A stretch of DNA of 5,400 nucleotides from Caldisericota bacterium. Its GTDB lineage: Bacteria; Caldisericota; Caldisericia; B22-G15. Positions 1 to 5,023 of this stretch are shown piece by piece. Numbering within the stretch: position 1 is the stretch's first letter; each line of letters opens with the position of its first letter. The stretch is taken from assembly GCA_003648245.1 (NCBI GenBank), contig QMOO01000082.1, positions 1 through 5,400 of the forward strand, given 5' to 3'. The notes under the pieces are model-generated. The model saw nothing but the letters and a program-made list of their open reading frames with translations. It did not search any database and had not been told where the DNA came from. The position numbers and the translations under genes are program-made.

Positions 1-6
1 ACTTAT

Positions 7-750
7 ATGAGAAGGAATATAAAATGTACTGTGGAGTATGATGGGACAAACTATTTTGGGTTTCAGAAACAGAAAGATCTTCCTACTATTCAAGGTGTTA
101 TAGAAAGCACTTTGAGTGATTTTCTTAACACAGAAATAATTATAGATTTCGCAGGGAGGACAGATAGGGGAGTACATGCCTTTGGTCAGGTAATAAACTT
201 CCTTGTTGAAACTGAAATTCCTCCAAAGAATTTTAAAGAAATTTTGAACAATAGGTTACCGGCTGACATAAGAATTAGAAAGGTAGAAAATGAGCATTTA
301 AGGTTTTCCTCAAGGTTTGATGCAAAGAAAAAAATATACTTTTATGTGGTTAATACGAGCAAGGACTTCCCAGATCCATTTATGGGAAGATACTCTATGT
401 GGTTTCCATACAATATTAATAGAGAAAGGCTTGAGGAGAATATAAAGTTATTCATTGGAAAACACAATTTCTCTGCTTTTACCAAAAAAGAAGTCAGAGA
501 AGCTATGAGCACTGTTAGAGAAATCTATTCAACCTCTGTAAGAAGAAGAGGAGATTTTTATTACCTATTCTTCGAGGGGAAAAGTTTCTTAAGACATCAG
601 GTAAGAAGAATGGTGGGGGCACTTTTAAAAATTGAAAGAGAAAATCTTCCAAAAGAAATTTTAATTGAAGCTTTGAATTCTACAAAACATCCGCTGGGAG
701 AAGAAAGAATACCACCAAACGGTCTCTTTCTTTATAAAGTATTTTATTGA
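7..750 (+). CDS. truA: tRNA pseudouridine synthase A
   Basis: TruA converts uridines at tRNA positions 38-40 in the anticodon arm to pseudouridine, without a cofactor, in the cytoplasm. The 247-residue protein has the family's usual length and landmarks. The N-terminus has an EYDGTNYFGFQ motif (10-20). The catalytic loop AGRTDRGVHAFGQV (49-62) carries the nucleophile Asp53. KKIYFYV (108-114) probably supplies the active-site Tyr. GKHNFSAF (151-158), the FLRHQVRRMVGAL segment (194-206) and the terminal PPNGLFLYKV (236-245) are also conserved in the family. The ATG at 7 fits the usual start just before the first beta strand. Only six bases of upstream sequence are present, so its ribosome binding site and any upstream neighbour cannot be judged. 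It converges with the DegV-family gene, with no terminator visible between them. Function is assigned from conserved motifs and is very secure. Confidence 0.96.
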   Translation: MRRNIKCTVEYDGTNYFGFQKQKDLPTIQGVIESTLSDFLNTEIIIDFAGRTDRGVHAFGQVINFLVETEIPPKNFKEILNNRLPADIRIRKVENEHLRFSSRFDAKKKIYFYVVNTSKDFPDPFMGRYSMWFPYNINRERLEENIKLFIGKHNFSAFTKKEVREAMSTVREIYSTSVRRRGDFYYLFFEGKSFLRHQVRRMVGALLKIERENLPKEILIEALNSTKHPLGEERIPPNGLFLYKVFY

Positions 751-775
751 TCTACTTCAAGAACAGCTATTCCTA
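744..775 (-). other. Out-of-frame C-terminal tail of the DegV-family gene (apparent 1-base deletion)
   Basis: Read on the minus strand, the DegV frame runs ...GGG CCT GGA ACA and then TAG (775-773). If one base is added to the two bases 'TA' at 775-774 to make a Leu codon, the frame continues GGA ATA GCT GTT CTT GAA GTA GAT CAA TAA. This gives GPGT-L-GIAVLEVDQ, which matches the usual DegV ending and brings the protein to 283 residues. The repaired stop (746-744) would overlap the truA stop by 7 bases. The site is not in a long homopolymer. A sequencing or assembly error and a genuine recent mutation are both possible. Confidence 0.8.
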
Positions 776-1594
776 TGTTCCAGGCCCAGCATGCGCAGTG
801 AGCACAGAACTCAAACTTCCAAATATGGAAAGTTTCACCTTAAGAGAAGCCTTTAGTCTATTAAAGGAGTCTCTTCCGAAAGACTCTTCCATAGCGTGCA
901 TTACAGCAAAATTTACTGTTTTATCATTGACTAAAGTCTTAAGGTATCGTTCAATTTTCTTAAGTGCATTAAGATAGCCCCTTGTAAAAGAGAAAAGCGA
1001 TAATGTCCCTTCCTTTGTAATCTTTATCACCGGGCTTATCTTAAGCATCTTTCCAACAATTCCCTCAACTCTGGTGAGTCTTCCGCCTCTTATAAGATAG
1101 TCAAGTTTCCTTACTACAAGAAAAACATGTAATTTCTCTCTCAGATCTTCTAATTTCTTCTTTATCTCTTCAAGAGACTCTATTCCTTTTTCAATAAGTT
1201 TTGCTATTTCAATTGCAAGAAACCCTGAACCCAGGGATACAGATTTTGAATCAAAGGAAATCACCGGTATCTTTACCTCTTTAGAAGCCATTTTTGCGAC
1301 ATTCACAGTGGCTGAAAGCTTCCCGGATATATGAATTGATACAATCCCATCTGCTCCCTCTCTTTCAAGATCCTTATAGACAGAAATAAAATCCTCGACA
1401 CTTGGAACAGAGGTTTTTGGCATAGTACCTTCCTCACTCATGAGCCTCCATATCTCTTTATCAGTTATGTCAATTCTATCCCTGTAAGTTTTGTCCCCTA
1501 TTATAACCTTTAAAGGAACAACCCTTATGTTATATTTTTTTATATAATCGTCAGGGATATCAGACGTACTATCCACCACAATTCTAAAATTCAT
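773..1594 (-). CDS. DegV-family fatty-acid-binding protein, C-terminus apparently cut by a frameshift
   Basis: DegV-family proteins are two-domain cytoplasmic proteins that bind a fatty acid. Some (FakB) present it to a fatty acid kinase for phosphorylation; no kinase gene is in this window, so that role is not shown. The family motifs are VVDSTSDIP (6-14), KTSVPSVEDF (60-69), the ligand-region HISGKLSAT (88-96), FDSKSVSLGSG (114-124) and the YLIRGGRL signature (166-173). The protein ends at residue 273 in AHAGPGT, exactly inside the conserved GPGT-L-G motif, whereas family members usually continue about ten residues to roughly 280. The missing end is encoded next in another frame (744-775). 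The ATG at 1594 has a strong ribosome binding site five bases upstream. It is transcribed divergently from the oxidoreductase operon and convergently with truA. The family call is secure; the ligand and physiological role are not known. Confidence 0.93.
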   Translation of the reverse strand: MNFRIVVDSTSDIPDDYIKKYNIRVVPLKVIIGDKTYRDRIDITDKEIWRLMSEEGTMPKTSVPSVEDFISVYKDLEREGADGIVSIHISGKLSATVNVAKMASKEVKIPVISFDSKSVSLGSGFLAIEIAKLIEKGIESLEEIKKKLEDLREKLHVFLVVRKLDYLIRGGRLTRVEGIVGKMLKISPVIKITKEGTLSLFSFTRGYLNALKKIERYLKTLVNDKTVNFAVMHAMEESFGRDSFNRLKASLKVKLSIFGSLSSVLTAHAGPGT

Positions 1595-1599
1595 AAATT

Positions 1600-1608
1600 C
1601 CTCCTTTT
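1600..1608 (-). promoter_or_regulatory. Ribosome binding site of the DegV-family gene
   Basis: The minus strand reads AAAAGGAGG, five bases before the ATG at 1594. It is a near-perfect Shine-Dalgarno sequence and it fixes the start. Confidence 0.88.
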
Positions 1609-1635
1609 ATGTTTTGCTTTCAAAATATTAGATAC

Positions 1636-1644
1636 ATTATCTCA
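1636..1644 (-). promoter_or_regulatory. Probable extended -10 promoter of the DegV-family gene
   Basis: The minus strand reads TGAGATAAT, an extended -10 (TGn plus GATAAT, one mismatch to TATAAT). A weak -35 candidate, TTTAAA, lies 16 bases upstream (1663-1658). Transcription would begin near 1629, giving a leader of about 35 bases with the ribosome binding site near its end. The position is right, but AT-rich DNA gives many chance matches. Confidence 0.5.
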
Positions 1645-1665
1645 TATTTTGTTACCTTTTAAATA

Positions 1666-1674
1666 TGCTATAAT
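1666..1674 (+). promoter_or_regulatory. Extended -10 promoter P1 of the oxidoreductase-rpmH operon
   Basis: TGCTATAAT is a perfect TATAAT with an extended TGn. No good -35 stands at 16-18 bases; TTGTTA at 1649-1654 is only 14 bases away. An extended -10 can work without a strong -35. The start of transcription would be near 1681. The core TATGCTATAAT recurs 35 bases downstream as P2. Confidence 0.6.
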
Positions 1675-1690
1675 TAACTTCAAGAAAAAG

Positions 1691-1716
1691 ATAGGTTTTA
1701 TGATATAATAGCCTAT
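1691..1716. repeat. Small inverted repeat around the P2 -10 box
   Basis: ATAGG at 1691-1695 is matched by CCTAT at 1712-1716. As RNA the arms extend to seven pairs, including one G-U, with a 12-base loop. The loop is largely the P2 -10 element. It could be an operator overlapping P2 or a weak hairpin in the leader of the P1 transcript. Short repeats like this also arise by chance in AT-rich DNA. Confidence 0.3.
1701..1709 (+). promoter_or_regulatory. Extended -10 promoter P2 of the oxidoreductase-rpmH operon
   Basis: TGATATAAT is again a perfect TATAAT with an extended TGn, and no clear -35 is seen. The transcription start would be near 1716, leaving a leader of about 35 bases before the ATG at 1751. 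It is the last promoter-like site before a run of closely packed genes, so it could drive everything from the oxidoreductase to mnmE. Confidence 0.62.
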
Positions 1717-1738
1717 GCGAAATTAATTTTTTTAAGAT

Positions 1739-1745
1739 AAGGAGG
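1739..1745 (+). promoter_or_regulatory. Ribosome binding site of the oxidoreductase gene
   Basis: AAGGAGG lies five bases before the ATG at 1751. It is a strong Shine-Dalgarno sequence that confirms this start. Confidence 0.9.
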
Positions 1746-1750
1746 AAGTT

Positions 1751-2440
1751 ATGCCATTACTTCAGGAAAAGGATAGAATAATCGTCAGAGAGAAATTTGA
1801 AAAAGAACTCAAAGACGAAGTTACAATCCTTTTATTTAAAAAAACAGCTGCAGGTATCTGGACACCAAATGAAGACGAGGATCTTGTGTGTAGATACTGT
1901 AAAGAAACAGAAGAACTGTATAAAGAAGTCACAGAATTATCTGATTTATTAAAACTGGAAGCATATACCATAGAAGATAATAAAGAAAAATTTGACGAAT
2001 ATAAAGTTGAAAGAATTCCAACTGTGGTTATTAAGGGACACAATAAGGGACTAATCAGATTTGTTGGAATTCCAGCAGGATACGAGTTTGCAACTCTTCT
2101 TGAGGACCTAATTGATGCCTCAAGAGACAAAGTTGATCTTAAAGAGAGAAACAGGAGAAAAGTCGAAGCAGTGAAGGAACCTCTCCATATTCAGGTTTTT
2201 GTAACACCTACATGTCCTTACTGCCCGAGAGCAGTAAGGATTGCTCATAAAATGGCGTTTATAAATGAAAATATTATGGGAGACATGGTGGAAGCAAGTG
2301 AGTTTCCAAATCTCTCTGAAAAGTATGGTGTATACGCTGTTCCCAAAATTATTGTAAATGATAAGGTAGAGTTTGAGGGAGCATTGCCAGAAGATCAATT
2401 TATAGCCCAGGTACTCAAAGCAGTAGAGAGAAACAACTAA
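1751..2440 (+). CDS. Two-domain protein disulfide oxidoreductase (PDO, glutaredoxin-like)
   Basis: PDO proteins catalyse thiol-disulfide exchange in the cytoplasm and, in thermophiles, are thought to help form and repair intracellular disulfides, usually reduced by a thioredoxin reductase. The 229 residues form two thioredoxin-fold halves, each with its own CxxC. The N-terminal half has CRYC (47-50) and a cis-proline in RIPT (89-92). The C-terminal half has VFVTPTCPYCPRAVRIAHK (149-167, CPYC at 155-158) and a cis-proline in AVPK (196-199). GIPAGYEFATLLEDL (106-120) and GDMVEA (177-182) are also typical. Length is close to the family's usual 220-240. The stretch AAGIWTPNEDED before the first CxxC looks like an insertion compared with archaeal members. 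It has its own promoters and is followed 13 bases later by rpmH, so it probably heads the operon. Redox partners are not in view. The family call is secure; whether it acts as reductase, oxidase or isomerase is not settled by sequence. Confidence 0.93.
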   Translation: MPLLQEKDRIIVREKFEKELKDEVTILLFKKTAAGIWTPNEDEDLVCRYCKETEELYKEVTELSDLLKLEAYTIEDNKEKFDEYKVERIPTVVIKGHNKGLIRFVGIPAGYEFATLLEDLIDASRDKVDLKERNRRKVEAVKEPLHIQVFVTPTCPYCPRAVRIAHKMAFINENIMGDMVEASEFPNLSEKYGVYAVPKIIVNDKVEFEGALPEDQFIAQVLKAVERNN

Positions 2441-2446
2441 AGGAGG
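2441..2446 (+). promoter_or_regulatory. Ribosome binding site of rpmH
   Basis: AGGAGG begins directly after the oxidoreductase stop codon, seven bases before the rpmH ATG. This arrangement favours translation of both from one message. Confidence 0.9.
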
Positions 2447-2453
2447 ATAAAGA

Positions 2454-2591
2454 ATGAGAATAACTTATCGCCCTCATAAAGGAAAAGCAAGGAAGGTTCA
2501 TGGGTTTTTAAAAAGAATGAGCTCTCCTGGTGGGAGGAATGTTATAAAAAGAAGAAGAAGAAAAGGAAGAAAGAGGCTTACACCTTCTTAG
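2454..2591 (+). CDS. rpmH: Large-subunit ribosomal protein L34 (bL34)
   Basis: bL34 is a small, very basic protein that binds 23S rRNA in the 50S subunit. The 45-residue product begins [18 protein letters not shown] and contains the conserved [20 protein letters not shown] (16-35) and KGRKRLTPS (37-45) segments, matching the usual 44-46 residue length. Arg and Lys make up close to half of it. The strong ribosome binding site sets the start. Its TAG stop shares its last base with the GTG start of rnpA, so the two are probably translationally coupled. In many bacteria this gene lies next to dnaA; here a redox gene precedes it. Identity is certain. Confidence 0.98.
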   Translation: MRITYRPHKGKARKVHGFLKRMSSPGGRNVIKRRRRKGRKRLTPS

Positions 2592-2932
2592 TGGCTAAAC
2601 TTAAAGAAAGATTAAATAAAAGAGAAGTTAAAGAAGTTATGAAAAATGGGACAAAGGTAAGAGAGAGGAATTTGACATTTGTGTATGAAAGAAAAGATAA
2701 TTTAAAGGTTGCCTTTGTCCCTGTGGGTGTAAAAAAATCAGTCAAGAGGAACAGAGTGAGGAGAAAAATCAGAGAGATATTTTTTAAACTTCAGGAGAAA
2801 TTCAAAAACATGTGGGTTGTAATTATAATTCCCCCTCTCGTAGAGAAAAGAAAGGAAGAGGTTATTATTGAAGATTTTGAAGATTTTTTAAGGAAGGTTG
2901 AAGATGAAAAAGGCAGTGCTCTTTTTAATTAA
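2591..2932 (+). CDS. rnpA: Ribonuclease P protein component
   Basis: RnpA is the protein cofactor of RNase P. It helps the catalytic RNA (rnpB, not in this window) bind pre-tRNA and remove the 5' leader. The 113 residues are basic and carry the family's signature around the RNR motif, [13 protein letters not shown] (52-64), preceded by [16 protein letters not shown] (28-43). The segment just before it reads VPVGVKKSV where VSKKVGKAVV is usual, so it is somewhat divergent. The start is a GTG at 2591 that overlaps the rpmH stop (TAGTG). The first ATG is 17 codons in and would lose conserved N-terminal residues ([17 protein letters not shown]), so the GTG is preferred although no good ribosome binding site precedes it. 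The last nine codons overlap yidD. Identity is secure. Confidence 0.94.
   Translation: MAKLKERLNKREVKEVMKNGTKVRERNLTFVYERKDNLKVAFVPVGVKKSVKRNRVRRKIREIFFKLQEKFKNMWVVIIIPPLVEKRKEEVIIEDFEDFLRKVEDEKGSALFN
2891..2897 (+). promoter_or_regulatory. Ribosome binding site that sets the yidD start
   Basis: AGGAAGG, inside the end of rnpA, lies six bases before the ATG at 2904. This favours 2904 over the in-frame TTG at 2898, which would sit directly against it. Confidence 0.75.
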
Positions 2933-3113
2933 ATTATATCGAAAGTTTATATCCCCTATGTTTCCTAACTCCTGCAGATACAACCCAACCTGCTCTGTTT
3001 ATACATATCAAGCTGTGGAGAAGTATGGAGTGGTTAAAGGTTTATTTCTTGGAATAAAAAGGATCTTACGATGTAACCCATTTTTTCCGGGTGGAGATGA
3101 TCCTGTCCCATAA
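2904..3113 (+). CDS. yidD: Membrane protein insertion efficiency factor YidD
   Basis: YidD is a small protein associated with the inner face of the membrane through an amphipathic N-terminal helix. In E. coli its loss lowers the efficiency of membrane protein insertion by YidC. The 69-residue product has a hydrophobic and basic N-terminus ([17 protein letters not shown], 2-18), the signature [15 protein letters not shown] (24-38), the [12 protein letters not shown] segment (46-57) and the terminal [12 protein letters not shown] (58-69). The three conserved cysteines are 24, 30 and 57. The length is within the family's normal 65-90. It overlaps the end of rnpA by 29 bases and precedes yidC by 11, the usual order in bacteria, which fits a shared insertion role. 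Identity is secure. Confidence 0.96.
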   Translation: MKKAVLFLIKLYRKFISPMFPNSCRYNPTCSVYTYQAVEKYGVVKGLFLGIKRILRCNPFFPGGDDPVP

Positions 3114-3120
3114 AAGGAGG
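3112..3120 (+). promoter_or_regulatory. Ribosome binding site of yidC
   Basis: AAAAGGAGG overlaps the end of the yidD stop codon and stands four bases before the ATG at 3125. It is strong and fixes the start. Confidence 0.88.
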
Positions 3121-3124
3121 TAGC

Positions 3125-4519
3125 ATGAAAAAGAAATTGATTTTTTTAATTTTGCCAATTATCCTTTTCGGACTTGCATTTAGCTTTGGTCCTAAAATGG
3201 ATGTAAAGATTACTACACTTCCAGTGGAAAAACCTTCCACAGGTGAAAGTTTCTCAATGAAAGTTAAACTTGAGAATCTTGGAATGGATAAAGAGAATAT
3301 TACTGTTTATATTGACTCTTTGTCCAACTACGAAGATCTTGGACCATTTGAGATTCAAGATACAGAAGTAGAAATTCCAGTTCTTAAATCACAGGAGAAG
3401 AAAGAGATTTCCTTCAATCTGAAGGTGAATGAAGAACTCACAGAAGATGAATTTCTTTTTATTGGAAGAATAAAGTATTCAGAGAAAGGTGAGGAAAAGG
3501 AGTTCAATGTAGTTTTTCCTTTATCATTCTCTTCCAAAGCAGGAATTCTATCCTTTACAAAACCTCCATATTCTAAAGTTTCTCTTGAGACTCTCGTTTC
3601 TCTTTCTGGAAGTTTAAAAAACACTGGAAACAAAGAGGTAAAAGATGTTGTTGTGAAGGCAGGGAGTACAGAGTTCTTCACAGAATATAAGAAAGGCAAG
3701 AATGTAAGAATTGAAACTATAAAGCCAGGAAAATCTGTAACAGTAACTTTAATGCTTGCCCCAACAGACAAGGTTGTACCACAGGACTACACTGTTCCCA
3801 TAGTTGTTGAATATAAAGACAGTGACGGGGTTTCGTATATCTATGAAGAAAAGGCTACCATAAGAGTTGTTAAAAACTCTTTCACATATTTTGTAAGAAG
3901 AAGTCTTGACTTCTTCCACGATTTCACAAAGAACTATGGAATAGCAGTCATAATTTTAACCCTTGTTGTAAAACTTATACTGTTCCCCTTCACATTCCAG
4001 CAGCTTAAATCCATGAGTAAAACTCAGGAGCTTTCTCCAATGATTCAGGAACTTCAAAAAAAGTATAAGGATGATCCAAAGAAACTTCAGGAAGAACAAA
4101 TGAAGCTCTACAAGAAATATGGAATAAACCCTGCGACTGGATGTCTTATGGCGCTTCTTCCTCTTCCTATATTCTTTATCCTCTTTACATCCCTTAATGG
4201 ATATGTAAAACTCCTCAATCAATCATTCTTATGGGTTCACAACCTTGCTGTACCAGACCCCACCTATGTAATACCTGTTCTCGTAGCAGGAACCACACTT
4301 CTTCAGCAGTGGATAATGGGTAGCGGTAAAGATCAATCCTCAAAAATGATGATGTTCATGTTCCCGCTTCTCATTGGCTACTGGTCACTAAACTTTCCAA
4401 CAGCAGTTTCTATATACTGGATTTCATTCAGTGTATTCTCAGCCCTTGAGTACTTCGTAATCAGAAAAAAGTATGGACACCTGATGAAGTTAAAAGAAAA
4501 GACACCAAAGAAGAAATAA
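3125..4519 (+). CDS. yidC: Membrane protein insertase YidC with a large two-repeat extracytoplasmic region
   Basis: YidC/Oxa1/Alb3 proteins insert membrane proteins, alone or with SecYEG. The 464-residue product starts with a hydrophobic anchor (4-22, no lipobox Cys). A soluble region of about 230 residues (23-250) follows, then the insertase core: helices at about 272-289, 341-360, 380-397, 408-421 and 427-446, with a charged cytoplasmic hairpin (296-335, QELSPMIQELQKKYKDDPKK) and a basic tail (KEKTPKKK). Lys283 in TLVVKLILFPFT stands where the groove arginine of E. coli and Bacillus YidC is found; the charge is kept. The soluble region appears to be two Ig-like repeats (near 27-135 and 143-248) with KLENLG and SLKNTG turns, resembling CARDB-type beta-sandwiches more than an obvious copy of the E. 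coli P1 domain. It follows yidD and precedes jag by one base. Identity is secure; the nature of the soluble domain is inferred. Confidence 0.96.
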   Translation: MKKKLIFLILPIILFGLAFSFGPKMDVKITTLPVEKPSTGESFSMKVKLENLGMDKENITVYIDSLSNYEDLGPFEIQDTEVEIPVLKSQEKKEISFNLKVNEELTEDEFLFIGRIKYSEKGEEKEFNVVFPLSFSSKAGILSFTKPPYSKVSLETLVSLSGSLKNTGNKEVKDVVVKAGSTEFFTEYKKGKNVRIETIKPGKSVTVTLMLAPTDKVVPQDYTVPIVVEYKDSDGVSYIYEEKATIRVVKNSFTYFVRRSLDFFHDFTKNYGIAVIILTLVVKLILFPFTFQQLKSMSKTQELSPMIQELQKKYKDDPKKLQEEQMKLYKKYGINPATGCLMALLPLPIFFILFTSLNGYVKLLNQSFLWVHNLAVPDPTYVIPVLVAGTTLLQQWIMGSGKDQSSKMMMFMFPLLIGYWSLNFPTAVSIYWISFSVFSALEYFVIRKKYGHLMKLKEKTPKKK

Positions 4520-4520
4520 G

Positions 4521-5021
4521 ATGAAAAACAAGCTTTTCTACCTTACGGGAAACGAAAAAGACTCTTCAAAGATCGTTAAAGGAATTCTTTCCTTCATATT
4601 TGAGAAACTTGGAGAGAATGCTTCTTTTGAGATAAGAGAAAGGGATACAGAAGTTTATATCAATGTCCAGCTATCCAACAGAGAAAGACAGGCTCTCTAT
4701 ATTGGTAAACAGGGAAAAGTTCTTGCTTCCTTACAATATCTATTGAATGCCATTATTCATAGAAAGTTCAATGATAAAAGATTGTTTATACTTGATATCG
4801 GCGGATACAAAAGAAAACAGATTGATTACCTTAAGAACCTTGCAGTAGAAACTGCTATAAGAGCAAAGAAAACTGGCGAGGATCAGGTACTTCAACCAAT
4901 GAGTGCCATGGCAAGAAAGATAATTCACACAACCCTTGCAAACCACCCCTCTGTTTACACATATTCTATAGGAAAGGAGCCAAATAGAAGAGTAGTTGTT
5001 GCCCTAAAAAGAAAATCTTGA
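4521..5021 (+). CDS. jag: Jag/KhpB RNA-binding protein (KH and R3H domains, no Jag-N domain)
   Basis: Jag (KhpB, EloR, SpoIIIJ-associated) is a cytoplasmic RNA-binding protein; in streptococci and some other Gram-positives it acts with KhpA in cell elongation and division. The 166-residue product has a KH-type domain (about 15-92) with the GKQG loop (62-65) in YIGKQGKVLASLQYLLN, and an R3H domain (about 96-166) with the R-x3-H pair Arg132 and His136 in ARKIIH, followed by NHPSVYTYSIGKEPNRRVVV. The glutamate usual before that arginine pair is Ala131. Family members usually exceed 200 residues because of an N-terminal Jag-N domain; here only about 14 residues precede the KH domain. One base separates its ATG from the yidC stop, and only a weak GAAG-type site is seen, so translation is probably coupled. 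Family call is secure; the RNA targets are unknown. Confidence 0.94.
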   Translation: MKNKLFYLTGNEKDSSKIVKGILSFIFEKLGENASFEIRERDTEVYINVQLSNRERQALYIGKQGKVLASLQYLLNAIIHRKFNDKRLFILDIGGYKRKQIDYLKNLAVETAIRAKKTGEDQVLQPMSAMARKIIHTTLANHPSVYTYSIGKEPNRRVVVALKRKS

Positions 5022-5023
5022 AG

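Noticed and set aside
867..886. Hairpin GAGTCT...AGACTC as a possible truA terminator
   Set aside because: It lies inside the DegV coding sequence, over 100 bases past truA, and has no T-tract on either side, so it is probably incidental.
747..977. Plus-strand open frame of 76 codons after truA
   Set aside because: It lies opposite the DegV-family gene, has no family resemblance or ribosome binding site, and is explained as a shadow of that gene.
1595..1750. Replication origin next to rpmH
   Set aside because: The rpmH neighbourhood often marks oriC, but no TTATCCACA-like DnaA boxes or dnaA gene were seen here, and the region is explained by divergent promoters.
1595..1750. Riboswitch or large leader structure before the oxidoreductase
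   Set aside because: The leaders from the likely starts are only about 35-70 bases, very AT-rich, and hold no known conserved aptamer core or terminator hairpin.
2120..2398. Minus-strand open frame inside the oxidoreductase gene
   Set aside because: The product has no recognisable domains and the plus-strand gene is clearly real; it is a reading-frame shadow.
2898..2903. TTG at 2898 as the yidD start
   Set aside because: It directly abuts AGGAAGG, leaving no spacing, whereas the ATG at 2904 has six bases of spacing and gives the usual YidD N-terminus.
3355..3771. Minus-strand open frame of 138 codons inside yidC
   Set aside because: It is Ser/Phe-rich, as expected from the complement of Lys/Glu-rich coding DNA, and has no family resemblance.
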